NCBI RefSeq assembly: GCF_900635955.1
Contig: NZ_LR134201.1
Span: 3,906,001-3,970,000, forward strand
From: Cedecea lapagei
GTDB taxonomy: Bacteria; Pseudomonadota; Gammaproteobacteria; Enterobacterales; Enterobacteriaceae
Direction: 5' to 3'
DNA: 64,000 nucleotides
The position numbers were made by a program, and so were the translations under genes. The notes under the pieces are model-generated. The model saw only the letters and a program-made list of their open reading frames with translations, was not told where the DNA came from and did not search any database. Positions within the stretch are counted from its first letter, which is position 1; each line of letters opens with the position of its first letter. Of the stretch, positions 35,186 through 45,162 are shown one piece after another.

Positions 35186-35821
35186 ATGGTTCGGGTAAAA
35201 TTTAAATTTCGGCTCCATCGCGCAGTGATTGTGCTGTTCTGCCTGGCACTTTTGGTTGCGCTGATGCAGGGCGCCTCCTGGTTTAGCCGGGGCAGCCAGC
35301 AGGCGCGAAACGTCCAGCTGGAAGAACTGGCCCGCACGCTCTCCCGCCAGGTGGCGTTTAATCTTATCCCGGTGATGAAAACCGAAAACCCTGATGAAAA
35401 ACGCGTCGCCGCCGTGCTCAACCTGCTGACGGAAGATAGCCGCATTCTTGATGCCGCCGTGTATGACAGCGAGGGCGATCAAATTGCCCGTGCAGGGGAA
35501 AACATAAACGTTCGCGATCGTCTGGCACTGGACGGACAAAAAGCCGGCAGCTACTTCAATCAGCAAATCGTCGAGCCTATCGCGGATAAAAGCGGCCCTA
35601 TCGGCTACCTGCGCATTACGCTGGATACCCATACCCTCGCCACCGAGGCCAAGCAGGTGGATAACACCACCAATATCCTGCGCCTGATGCTGCTGCTCGC
35701 GGTTGCTATCGGCATCGTGCTGACCCGCACCCTGCTTCACGGCAAGCGAACTCGCTGGCAGCAATCACCTTTTCTGCTCACCGCCAATACAAAGGTAAAA
35801 GAGGAAGACGAGAGTAAGTAA
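35186..35821 (+). CDS. smp: Membrane protein Smp (YtjB)
   Basis: Inner-membrane protein of unknown function, 211 residues. It has a signal-anchor segment near the N-terminus (AVIVLFCLALLVALMQGAS, about 13-31), a periplasmic domain with conserved LEELARTLSRQVAFNL and GYLRITLDTHTLATEA, and a second membrane segment near 170-190 (LRLMLLLAVAIGIVL). The start ATGGTTCGG aligns with E. coli Smp. The longer frame from 35030 lies within serB on the other strand and is discarded. Confidence 0.92.
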   Translation: MVRVKFKFRLHRAVIVLFCLALLVALMQGASWFSRGSQQARNVQLEELARTLSRQVAFNLIPVMKTENPDEKRVAAVLNLLTEDSRILDAAVYDSEGDQIARAGENINVRDRLALDGQKAGSYFNQQIVEPIADKSGPIGYLRITLDTHTLATEAKQVDNTTNILRLMLLLAVAIGIVLTRTLLHGKRTRWQQSPFLLTANTKVKEEDESK

Positions 35822-35894
35822 AGCTCCCGCGGTAAATTCGCCGTAGCTGCATCATGCTAAGATCCCCTCTTCTTCTGGGAAAAGGATCTTTGCT

Positions 35895-36911
35895 ATGTCG
35901 ACTTTGCGTTTACTTATATCTGACTCTTACGACCCCTGGTTTAACCTCGCCGTTGAAGAGACTATTTTTCGGCAGATGCCCGCCACCCAGCGGGTGCTGT
36001 TCCTGTGGCGAAATGCAGATACCGTGGTCATTGGCCGCGCCCAGAACCCATGGAAAGAGTGTAATACCGGGAGAATGGAGCAGGACAACGTTCGGCTGGC
36101 AAGACGCAGCAGCGGCGGCGGCGCTGTGTTCCATGACCTCGGCAATACCTGCTTTACCTTTATGGCCGGTAAGCCGGAGTACGACAAGAGCGTTTCCACC
36201 TCTATTGTGCTGAACGCGCTCGAAAACCTTGGCCTTAACGCCACCGCTTCCGGGCGTAACGATCTTGAAGTTGAAACCGCCGAAGGGACTCGTAAAATTT
36301 CGGGCTCCGCCTATCGCGAAACCATCGATCGCGGATTCCACCACGGCACCCTGCTGCTGAATGCCGATCTTAGTCGCCTGGCAAACTACCTCAATCCCGA
36401 TCCCAAAAAGCTACAGGCTAAAGGCATTACCTCGGTGAGAGGCCGCGTTGCAAACCTTAGCGATATCAAGCCGGGGCTAACCCACGAGCAGGTTGCCGAT
36501 GCGATGACCGAAGCTTTCTTCGCCCACTATGGCGAGCGAGTTGAAGCGGAGCATATCTCCCCGGAAGCGCTGCCTGACCTGCCGGGCTTTGCCGACACCT
36601 TTGCCCGTCAGAGCAGCTGGGAGTGGAATTTTGGTCAGGCTCCGGCCTTTACGCATCTGCTGGATAACCGCTTTACCTGGGGCGGCGTCGAACTCCATTT
36701 TGACGTAGAGAAAGGACATATCACCCGCGCACAGGTATTTACCGACAGCCTTAATCCGGCCCCGCTTGAGGCGCTGGCCACCCGGCTAAAAGGCTGCCTG
36801 TATCGCAGTATTTTACTGCAGCAGGAGTGTGAAACGCTGATCTACAGCTTCCCGGAACAGGAAGCCGAGCTGAAAGAGCTTTCGGCGTGGATTGCTCAGG
36901 CGATTCGTTAA
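35895..36911 (+). CDS. lplA: Lipoate-protein ligase A
   Basis: Attaches scavenged lipoate to 2-oxoacid dehydrogenases and the glycine cleavage H protein. The 338 residues include the lipoate-binding RRSSGGGAVFHDLGNTCFTF (about 69-88) and the lipoyl-AMP-binding region KISGSAYRE (about 133). The C-terminal accessory domain is present. The stop overlaps the convergent yjjJ stop by 4 bp, and it follows smp by 73 bp. Confidence 0.97.
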   Translation: MSTLRLLISDSYDPWFNLAVEETIFRQMPATQRVLFLWRNADTVVIGRAQNPWKECNTGRMEQDNVRLARRSSGGGAVFHDLGNTCFTFMAGKPEYDKSVSTSIVLNALENLGLNATASGRNDLEVETAEGTRKISGSAYRETIDRGFHHGTLLLNADLSRLANYLNPDPKKLQAKGITSVRGRVANLSDIKPGLTHEQVADAMTEAFFAHYGERVEAEHISPEALPDLPGFADTFARQSSWEWNFGQAPAFTHLLDNRFTWGGVELHFDVEKGHITRAQVFTDSLNPAPLEALATRLKGCLYRSILLQQECETLIYSFPEQEAELKELSAWIAQAIR

Positions 36912-38236
36912 GCGAGCCTTTTAAGCCGCTCGCTTAACTGGCCTACTTGCTCAGCCATTCCCGCGGCTATTTGCCGGAATGGCTCGCTCAACATCAAATT
37001 TAGACTAAGCTGTCGCCAGTAACGCTGCGCCCACGACTGCATCTCAAGCCATATTTCGCCTGGAACTTCAGCATCAATATTAATTTCAACGATCCCCTCC
37101 CGCATATTTCCCGAACTGCCCGGAGCCCACGCCATTGGCAGCATGTCGTAGACCGGCGTTAGCTCGAGCGGGCGGTCGGACAAGAAGAATGAGAGATTCC
37201 CGGCGTGCATATCGCTGTTACCAATCAGCCTGCCAAAAGCCCAAATTCGCGCTACCTGCCGAAGCGTTGCGGCCTCAACTATGCCCTCTTCTTTTAGACG
37301 CGCAACGGCTTTAGGCCAGCTAAGCACGCCCGCTGCATACTCGCTTTGCACGCTTTCAAGAGACACAATACTGCGTCGCCCGAAAATACCTACGCAGTCA
37401 AAGCGCTCAACTTCGAGAAAGACCTGCCCGCTGTCCGTCGAAAGGAAATCACACCGTGCAGCAGCGATCCCGGCTTCATTTAGCAGCATTAAAGCGCTGG
37501 CCTCGGCAGCCAGCAAATCCGCCCAGCGGCGCTGGTTATCGTTCCGCACGGCCGGGGTAAACTTCACTATGGCATGCCGTGGCCCGCGAAGCGTTTCACT
37601 GTAGCAGGCGAATTTAGGCTGTTCGCCTCCGGCAGACGAGCCGACAATCTCACCGTCTATTGCCCTGTGAGCAAGCTCGGCGTAAACCCTCAGGCGTTCA
37701 TCACGAGGAATAGCTTCTGGGGCCGCGCTCTCAGCCCACAGACGATAGTTCTCCTCCCCAACCAGCCACCCGCCAAGATTTTCCTGTCGCTGCACAGAGA
37801 GCGCCAGCAGCACATCCTCTTCTCGCCACTGCCGGATATCTTCTGGCAAATCGCTGTCTTTCGCTAACTCACGCCCCCAGGCCCGCCCCAAAAAACCCTG
37901 CGGCCGGAGATCGGTCAGGTACCAGGGCAGCCCGTCAAACCAGCGACTGTCGCCGTTGTGATGCACAACCAGGCAACTGCCTTTTGGCCACACGGGATAA
38001 AGCACACCAAATGGCCAGGCTTTACCGACGTCGTCAATCTGCCATAGCTGAAACTCGCGATGCTGCCTTACCGGGTGCCTTAATCCGTACAGCGTCGCAC
38101 GAGCTGAACCGAATTTGATAACGTCAGGCTCAAGCGCTACCCGGCGAGAGAAAGTCGCCTGACTGATTCCCAGCCGTTGGGCCAGCGTTCTGGCTGGAAG
38201 AGGCCCGGTAAGAAGAAGGTCCGTTAGCTCGCTCAT
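36908..38236 (-). CDS. yjjJ: YjjJ, HipA-like kinase-fold protein
   Basis: HipA family protein of 442 residues, near the E. coli YjjJ length. It has an N-terminal winged-helix-like region (RTLAQRLGISQATFSRRV, 16-33), a HipA N-domain, and a C-terminal kinase-like domain with GSSAGGEQPKF (about 205-215, P-loop-like), GNSDMHAGNLSFFLSD (about 337-352, catalytic loop) and YDMLPM (metal site). E. coli YjjJ is reported as a HipA-like toxin without a HipB partner; no antitoxin-like gene lies next to it here either. Target unknown. Confidence 0.9.
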   Translation of the reverse strand: MSELTDLLLTGPLPARTLAQRLGISQATFSRRVALEPDVIKFGSARATLYGLRHPVRQHREFQLWQIDDVGKAWPFGVLYPVWPKGSCLVVHHNGDSRWFDGLPWYLTDLRPQGFLGRAWGRELAKDSDLPEDIRQWREEDVLLALSVQRQENLGGWLVGEENYRLWAESAAPEAIPRDERLRVYAELAHRAIDGEIVGSSAGGEQPKFACYSETLRGPRHAIVKFTPAVRNDNQRRWADLLAAEASALMLLNEAGIAAARCDFLSTDSGQVFLEVERFDCVGIFGRRSIVSLESVQSEYAAGVLSWPKAVARLKEEGIVEAATLRQVARIWAFGRLIGNSDMHAGNLSFFLSDRPLELTPVYDMLPMAWAPGSSGNMREGIVEINIDAEVPGEIWLEMQSWAQRYWRQLSLNLMLSEPFRQIAAGMAEQVGQLSERLKRLA

Positions 38237-38344
38237 TTGAATAGATTAATGAATAGATACTTGAATTGATTTATAGTCTTGAATAGCTGGTAGGTAAAGG
38301 AGATTAAGTCAAAATAAGAAATAAAATGAATAGATACCTGGCAT

Positions 38345-38371
38345 AAAAAAGGCGCCCTCAGGCGCCTTTAA
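38345..38371 (-). terminator. deo operon terminator
   Basis: AAAGGCGCC, loop CTCA, GGCGCCTTT: a 9-bp stem 20 bp after the deoD stop. On the minus strand it is followed by a T run. Confidence 0.9.
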
Positions 38372-38386
38372 AACGAGCAGAAAAAC

Positions 38387-39106
38387 TTACTCTTTGTCGC
38401 CCAGCAGGACGGATTCCAGAGCAATTTTGATCATGTCGTTGAAGGTGGTCTGACGCTCAGCCGCAGTGGTCTGCTCGTGAGTACGGATGTGGTCAGACAC
38501 GGTGCAAATGGTCAGCGCTTTCGCACCGAACTCAGCGGCAACGCCGTAGATACCTGCAGCTTCCATTTCCACGCCCAGGATACCGTATTTTTCCATCACG
38601 TCGAACATGGACGGATCTGGCGTATAGAACAGGTCAGCAGAGAAGATGTTGCCTACGCGAGCGTCAACGCCCAGCGCTTTAGCCGCGTCAACCGCGTTGC
38701 GAACCATATCGAAATCTGCGATCGCCGCGAAGTCGTTATCCTTGAAGCGCAGACGGTTTACTTTAGAGTCAGTACAGGCGCCCATGCCGATAACAACGTC
38801 ACGCAGCTTAACGTCCGTGCGTACCGCGCCGCAGGAGCCAACACGAATAATTTTCTTCACGCCGAAATCGGTGATCAGCTCTTTAGCGTAGATAGAGCAG
38901 GATGGGATGCCCATGCCGTGGCCCATCACGGAGATCTTACGGCCTTTGTAAGTCCCGGTGAAACCCAGCATGCCGCGCACGTTGTTAACTTCACGCGCGT
39001 CTTCCAGGAAGGTTTCCGCGATGTGCTTAGCGCGCAGCGGGTCACCCGGCATCAGTACTACGTCAGCGAAATCGCCCATTTCTGCGTTAATGTGTGGCGT
39101 AGCCAT
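38387..39106 (-). CDS. deoD: Purine nucleoside phosphorylase DeoD
   Basis: Reversible phosphorolysis of purine (deoxy)nucleosides. The 239 residues match the E. coli hexameric enzyme, with GDPLRAKHIAE (phosphate site, about 20-30), GMGIPSCSIYAKELI and the catalytic region CTVSDHIRTHE (Asp204). Last gene of deoCABD. Confidence 0.98.
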   Translation of the reverse strand: MATPHINAEMGDFADVVLMPGDPLRAKHIAETFLEDAREVNNVRGMLGFTGTYKGRKISVMGHGMGIPSCSIYAKELITDFGVKKIIRVGSCGAVRTDVKLRDVVIGMGACTDSKVNRLRFKDNDFAAIADFDMVRNAVDAAKALGVDARVGNIFSADLFYTPDPSMFDVMEKYGILGVEMEAAGIYGVAAEFGAKALTICTVSDHIRTHEQTTAAERQTTFNDMIKIALESVLLGDKE

Positions 39107-39165
39107 TGTGTATTCCTTGAATTAAAAAGTTAGCAATCAGGCGGGCAAACGCCCGCCCAAAGGGA

Positions 39166-40389
39166 TCACAGCATGTTTTTGCCGTAGTCCATGTCGGAAA
39201 GACCGAAGTACTTCGCCACCGTCTGGCCGATGTCCGCGAAGGTTTCGCGGTGGCCGAGAGAGCCGGCTTTCACTTTCGGGCCGTAGATCAGCACCGGAAT
39301 GTGTTCGCGAGTGTGGTCGGTACCCTGCCAGGTTGGATCACAGCCGTGGTCCGCGGTGAGGATCAGAATGTCGTCCTCTTTCAGCAGAGACATCAGCTCC
39401 GGCAGGCGACGGTCGAACAGCTCAAGGCCGCCCGCGTAGCCCGCCACGTCGCGGCGGTGCCCCCAGGAGGAGTCGAAGTCAACGAAGTTGGTGAAGACGA
39501 TGGTGTCGTCGCCGGCTTCTTTCATCTCTTTGATGGTCGCGTCGAACAGCGCATCGAGGCCGGTGGCCTTCACTTTTTTGGTGATACCGCAGTTGGCGTA
39601 GATGTCCGCAATTTTACCCACGGAAACCACCTGGCCGTTTTTCTCATCGACCAGCTTCTGCAGCACGGTAGCGGCAGGCGGTTCGACGGCTAAGTCGTGG
39701 CGGTTGCCGGTACGCTGGAAGTTGCCAGCTTTATCGCCCACAAACGGACGAGCGATAACGCGGCCAATGTTGTAGCCGCCTTCGGTCAGCTCTTCACGTG
39801 CGATCTCGCACAGCTCATAGAGCTTATCCAGGCCGTAGGTTTCTTCATGGCAGGCAATCTGGAACACGGAGTCAGCGGAGGTGTAGAAAATCGGTTTCCC
39901 GGTTTTCATGTGCTCTTCGCCCAGCTCGTCCAGAATCACGGTCCCGGAAGAGTGGCAGTTGCCGAGGTAGCCCGGCAGGTTGGCGCGCTTGACCAGTTTG
40001 TCCAGCAGCTCCTGCGGGAAGCTGTTTTCGTGGTCGCTGAAGTAGCCCCAGTCAAACAGCACCGGCACGCCGGCGATTTCCCAGTGGCCAGACGGGGTGT
40101 CTTTACCGGAAGAGAGCTCGTGTGCCCAGCCGTAGGCGCCGATAACTTCTGCGTTACCGTCCATACCTGCAGCCACTTTGCCGGTGGAGCCTTCATGAGC
40201 TTTGACCAGCCCAAGGCGAGTCAGATTAGGCAGGTTCAGAGGGCCTTTACGCCCTTTGTCAGCTTCGCCTTTGGCGCAGGCCTCTGCGATGTGGCCGAGG
40301 GTATCAGAGCCGACATCTCCGAAGCGCTCAGCGTCTTCGGTAGCACCGATGCCGAACGAGTCCAGCACCATAATAAACGCACGTTTCAT
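39166..40389 (-). CDS. deoB: Phosphopentomutase DeoB
   Basis: Moves the phosphate between C1 and C5 of ribose or deoxyribose. Alkaline phosphatase superfamily metalloenzyme of 407 residues. It has the N-terminal metal motif MVLDSFGIGATEDAERFGD and the C-terminal LTADHGCDPTWQGTDHTREHIP. Third gene of the deo operon. Confidence 0.98.
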   Translation of the reverse strand: MKRAFIMVLDSFGIGATEDAERFGDVGSDTLGHIAEACAKGEADKGRKGPLNLPNLTRLGLVKAHEGSTGKVAAGMDGNAEVIGAYGWAHELSSGKDTPSGHWEIAGVPVLFDWGYFSDHENSFPQELLDKLVKRANLPGYLGNCHSSGTVILDELGEEHMKTGKPIFYTSADSVFQIACHEETYGLDKLYELCEIAREELTEGGYNIGRVIARPFVGDKAGNFQRTGNRHDLAVEPPAATVLQKLVDEKNGQVVSVGKIADIYANCGITKKVKATGLDALFDATIKEMKEAGDDTIVFTNFVDFDSSWGHRRDVAGYAGGLELFDRRLPELMSLLKEDDILILTADHGCDPTWQGTDHTREHIPVLIYGPKVKAGSLGHRETFADIGQTVAKYFGLSDMDYGKNML

Positions 40390-40441
40390 ATTATTCTCCG
40401 TACCTTGTGCTTTAAAAAATAGGGATCAGATCAGTATACCG

Positions 40442-41764
<1,323 letters not shown>

Positions 41765-41821
41765 GGCAACCCCCTGAGAAATGCGGGTAAAGCGCGGCGG
41801 AAAGTCCGCCGCAAAGGAAGA

Positions 41822-42601
41822 TCAGTAGCTGCTGGCGCTTTTGCCATCACCGTGGCCCAATGCTTTCAGCAGGCTGGCTAACAGGCTGGAGGCCCCGAAG
41901 CGGTAGTGGCGGGAGTCGGCCCAGTCGGCGCCAAACAGATCGTCAGCGATAGCCAGGAACTGAGCAGCATCTTCTGCGGAGCGAACGCCACCGGCTGGTT
42001 TGAAGCCTACGGTTTTTTCCACGCCCATATCGCGGATCACTTCCATCATGATGCGGGCGCTTTCCGGGGTCGCATTAACCGGTACTTTACCGGTGGAGGT
42101 TTTGATGAAGCCTGCGCCAGCCTTAATGGCGATAGCAGAAGCTTTGCGGATCAGCTCTTCGGTTTTCAGCTCACCGGTTTCGATGATCACTTTTAGCAGT
42201 ACATTCGCGCTGGCACAGGCGTCTTTGCACGCTTTCACCAGATCAAAACCAACCTGCTCGTTACCGGCGATCAGCGCACGGTATGGGAATACCACATCCA
42301 CCTCGTCTGCGCCGTAAGCAATGGCGGCGCGGGTTTCCGCCAGCGCGATCTCGATATCGTCGTTCCCGTGCGGGAAGTTGGTGACGGTCGCAATGCGGAT
42401 ATCCGGCGTGCCCTGCTCTTTCAGGGTTTTACGGGCGACAGGGATAAAGCGTGGATAGATACAGATGGCAGCGGTGTTACCTACTGGCGTTTTCGCCTGA
42501 TGGCACAGAGCGATGACTTTCTCGTTAGTGTCATCCTCATTCAGGGTAGTCAGGTCCATCAGTTTCAGCGCACGCAGGCTGCTTTGGGTTAAATCGGTCA
42601 T
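41822..42601 (-). CDS. deoC: Deoxyribose-phosphate aldolase DeoC
   Basis: Splits 2-deoxyribose 5-phosphate to acetaldehyde and glyceraldehyde 3-phosphate. The 259 residues include the Schiff-base lysine in AGAGFIKTSTGK (about residue 167) and the proton-relay lysine in VGFKPAGGVR (about 201). The start MTDLTQSS at 42601 fits the E. coli length; an ATG five codons upstream is less likely. First gene of the operon, behind DeoR and CRP sites. Confidence 0.98.
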   Translation of the reverse strand: MTDLTQSSLRALKLMDLTTLNEDDTNEKVIALCHQAKTPVGNTAAICIYPRFIPVARKTLKEQGTPDIRIATVTNFPHGNDDIEIALAETRAAIAYGADEVDVVFPYRALIAGNEQVGFDLVKACKDACASANVLLKVIIETGELKTEELIRKASAIAIKAGAGFIKTSTGKVPVNATPESARIMMEVIRDMGVEKTVGFKPAGGVRSAEDAAQFLAIADDLFGADWADSRHYRFGASSLLASLLKALGHGDGKSASSY

Positions 42602-42733
42602 AACGCTCTCCAACAAAAGGTAAATAAGTCTCCGGCCGGGAAACTCAACACGTTGGAGCGGACTTGGTTCCCTGAAGAAGAGGGGGTCGCCCTCACGTTG
42701 AGATCCTTCTCACCGCACATTGCCGTGCTGCAA

Positions 42734-42749
42734 TGTTAGAATTTTAACA
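42734..42749 (-). promoter_or_regulatory. DeoR operator
   Basis: TGTTAGAATTTTAACA, one base off the E. coli deo operator TGTTAGAATACTAACA-type palindrome, lies 133 bp before deoC in the 337-bp gap 42602-42938. It should bind the deoxyribose-5-phosphate-responsive repressor DeoR. Confidence 0.85.
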
Positions 42750-42768
42750 CCCAGCACCAACGCAATTT

Positions 42769-42784
42769 TGTGTCTCGTCTCACA
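42769..42784 (-). promoter_or_regulatory. CRP site of the deo operon
   Basis: TGTGT-CTCGTC-TCACA fits the CRP consensus TGTGA-N6-TCACA with one mismatch. Together with the nearby TTGCAAT and TGTGATTAAAG stretches it resembles the CRP/CytR region of E. coli deoP2. The exact CytR site is not clear. Confidence 0.75.
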
Positions 42785-42870
42785 AAAGCCAAAGAGTGAA
42801 TTGCAATATTTCAGAGAGTATATGTGATTAAAGAAACAAAATAACGCGCTAAATTGCCCTGGGTAGCCAG

Positions 42871-42897
42871 AAAAAGGCTGGCAGGGCGCCAGCCTTC
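42871..42897 (-). terminator. Terminator of the nucleoside transporter gene
   Basis: AAGGCTGGC (42874-42882) and GCCAGCCTT (42888-42896) form a 9-bp stem. On the minus strand it continues into TTTTT, 40 bp after the transporter stop. Confidence 0.88.
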
Positions 42898-42938
42898 AAT
42901 GACCGTGTATTGTTACTATAATAACATTTTATTACGCT

Positions 42939-44216
42939 TTACAGCGCCAGAAAAAGCCCGGCGATGGTGGCGCTCATCAGGTTAGACAGCGTCCCCGCCG
43001 CCACGGCCTTCACGCCCAACTGAGCCACATCATGTCGGCGGTTTGGCGCCATGCTGCCGAGCCCACCGATCAGGATGGCGATAGAAGAGAGGTTAGCAAA
43101 TCCACACAGCGCAAAGGAGATAATCGCCTTGGTGTGGCTGGAAAGCACCTGCAGACCCGCCGCCGCCACTTCGGCGTCATCCTTCAGGTAAGCGCCAAAG
43201 TTAAGGTAGGCGACAAACTCGTTGATAATCAGCTTCTGGCCAATAAACGATCCCGCCACCATCGATTCGCTCCACGGCACGCCAATCAACCAGGCAACCG
43301 GAGAGAACACCCAGCCAAGCATCAGTTCCAAAGAGAGCTGAGGATAGTTGAACCAGCCGCCAATCCCGGACAGCATGCCGTTCAGCAGGGCAATCAGCGC
43401 CACAAACGCCAACAGCATCGCCCCCACGTTCAGCGCCAGCTGCATCCCGGATGCAGCACCAGACGCGGCGGCATCCAGCACGTTAGCCGGGCGGTCCGGA
43501 TCGTTTTTCATCGACTCCAGCTCCGGCGCGTCGTTCGGCGTTTCCGTCTCAGGCAACATGATCTTGGCAAACAGCAGCCCGCCCGGCGCGGCCATAAAGG
43601 ACGCGGCGATCAGATATTCCAGCGGGACGCCCATTTGCGCATAGCCTGCCAGCACGGAGCCAGCAACGGAGGCGAGACCACCGCACATCACGGCAAACAG
43701 CTCGGAGCGGGTCATGGTGGCGATGTAAGGACGCACGACCAGCGGCGCTTCGGTTTGGCCGACGAAAATATTTGCCGTCGCCGACAGCGATTCGGTGCGG
43801 GAAGTTTTCAGCACCTTACGCAGGCCACCCCCCAGCACGCGGATCACCAGCTGCATCACGCCAAGGTAATAAAGCACGGCGATAAGCGAGGAGAAGAAGA
43901 CGATGATCGGCAGCACGCGCAGCGCGAAGATAAAGCCGCCTCCGCCAAACAGCTCAAACATTTTGTCAGAAACCAGCCCGCCAAACAGGAAGGAGATCCC
44001 TGAGTTACCGTAGGCGATGACGTTTGCCACCCCTTCAGACATGGCGAGCAGGACTTTGCGCCCAACGGGCACGTACAGGATCAGCGCCCCGATGCCGATT
44101 TGAATAAGCCACGCGCCGATAACGGTACGCAGATTGATGGCCTTGCGGTTGCTGGAGAGTAAAACGGCGACCAGCAGCAATACGACCATGCCGATCAACC
44201 CCATAAGTATTTGCAT
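42939..44216 (-). CDS. Concentrative nucleoside transporter (NupC/CNT family)
   Basis: Inner-membrane, cation-coupled nucleoside uptake protein of 425 residues. Family motifs include VGQTEAPLVVRPYIATMTRSELFAVMCGG (about 152-180), AGSVLAGYAQMGVP, and NEFVAYLNFG near 335 with the C-terminal CGFANLSSIAI (about 377-387). Closest in type to YeiM/NupX or NupC. It stands upstream of deoCABD on the same strand but has its own terminator. E. coli has yjjI-yjjW here instead. Its location suggests import of nucleosides for the deo enzymes. Confidence 0.9.
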   Translation of the reverse strand: MQILMGLIGMVVLLLVAVLLSSNRKAINLRTVIGAWLIQIGIGALILYVPVGRKVLLAMSEGVANVIAYGNSGISFLFGGLVSDKMFELFGGGGFIFALRVLPIIVFFSSLIAVLYYLGVMQLVIRVLGGGLRKVLKTSRTESLSATANIFVGQTEAPLVVRPYIATMTRSELFAVMCGGLASVAGSVLAGYAQMGVPLEYLIAASFMAAPGGLLFAKIMLPETETPNDAPELESMKNDPDRPANVLDAAASGAASGMQLALNVGAMLLAFVALIALLNGMLSGIGGWFNYPQLSLELMLGWVFSPVAWLIGVPWSESMVAGSFIGQKLIINEFVAYLNFGAYLKDDAEVAAAGLQVLSSHTKAIISFALCGFANLSSIAILIGGLGSMAPNRRHDVAQLGVKAVAAGTLSNLMSATIAGLFLAL

Positions 44217-44354
44217 ACAGTATCCCTGTGTATCAACTGGAAGATACGGGCTTTACCAGCCCGCATTAAGCGCGCGGATTATAACCACAGGCGGGTGGGA
44301 TTTGCGGGAGCAATCACGTACTGAAGGAAATATATAGAAACATTTACGCAGCAA

Positions 44355-44370
44355 GGTGACAAACATCACA
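44355..44370 (-). promoter_or_regulatory. Probable CRP site upstream of the nucleoside transporter
   Basis: GGTGA-CAAACA-TCACA matches the CRP consensus with one change. It lies about 140 bp before the transporter start and next to the end of yjjV, so it more likely serves the transporter. Confidence 0.6.
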
Positions 44371-44385
44371 CTTAGGGGCGACTGG

Positions 44386-45162
44386 TTAGAAGGCGAATAA
44401 TTCGTCTGCGTTTTTTTTCAAGGCGTTAGCGATGGTTTCTGCCGGCTCTGACCGGAGTTGGCACAGGGATTCGAAAACTTTTGCTGCACGTTCCGGTCGA
44501 TTCGGCTGGCCCTGCCAGCCGTTGAGCGGCATATCCGGCGCATCCGTTTCCAGCAGCAGCGATGAAAGCGGCAGGCGGGCCATCACCTCACGGGTTTTAC
44601 TGGCTCGAGGATAGGTGATGGTGCCTCCTACGCCGATACGGTAGCCCATCGCAACAAAACGTTCCGCCTGCTGCAGGCTACCGGCAAAACCGTGAACCAC
44701 ACCGGTTCTCGGTAAATTGTGGCGTTTCAGGTGCAGCGCCAGTTTGTCATGGGTACGGCGGGAATGCAGCAGAACCGGAAGATCGTAACGCTTCGCCAGC
44801 TTCAGCTGCTCGCCGAGGATAAACTCTTGCCGGTCGAACTGCGGATCCTCACGGTAGAGATCCAGCCCAATCTCACCGAGAGCGACCAGCTTTGCAGGCT
44901 TTTGACGCAGACGATCTTCAAGCGCAGCCAGCCCGGCTTCATCGTGTTTTTCAATCACTATCGGATGCAGGCCGATGGCGGCATAAAGCGCCGGGTAGTT
45001 CTGCGCCAGCGCAAGAATACGATCAAAACGCCCTGCTTCCACTGCGGGCACAATGATTTTACGAACGCCTGCCTCGGCAGCGAGCTCGATGCTGCGAGCT
45101 TCATCGCCGCTAAACGGAGGAAAGTCAAAATGGCAGTGGGTGTCGTAGAACGTAAAGCTCAC
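44386..45162 (-). CDS. yjjV: TatD-family metal-dependent hydrolase YjjV
   Basis: Putative deoxyribonuclease of 258 residues. Metal ligands include YDTHCHFDFPPF (8-19), the Glu in LVALGEIGLDLYRED (about 97), VLLHSRRTHDKLALHLKRH (about 130) and LLLETDAPDMPL (about 203). E. coli YjjV is little studied. It overlaps the yjjU stop by 4 bp and is cotranscribed with it. Confidence 0.92.
   Translation of the reverse strand: MSFTFYDTHCHFDFPPFSGDEARSIELAAEAGVRKIIVPAVEAGRFDRILALAQNYPALYAAIGLHPIVIEKHDEAGLAALEDRLRQKPAKLVALGEIGLDLYREDPQFDRQEFILGEQLKLAKRYDLPVLLHSRRTHDKLALHLKRHNLPRTGVVHGFAGSLQQAERFVAMGYRIGVGGTITYPRASKTREVMARLPLSSLLLETDAPDMPLNGWQGQPNRPERAAKVFESLCQLRSEPAETIANALKKNADELFAF

Noticed and set aside
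35186..35821. Longer start for smp at 35030
   Set aside because: The extra 52 codons lie antisense to the serB 5' end and the divergent promoter region; the ATG at 35186 aligns with the family.
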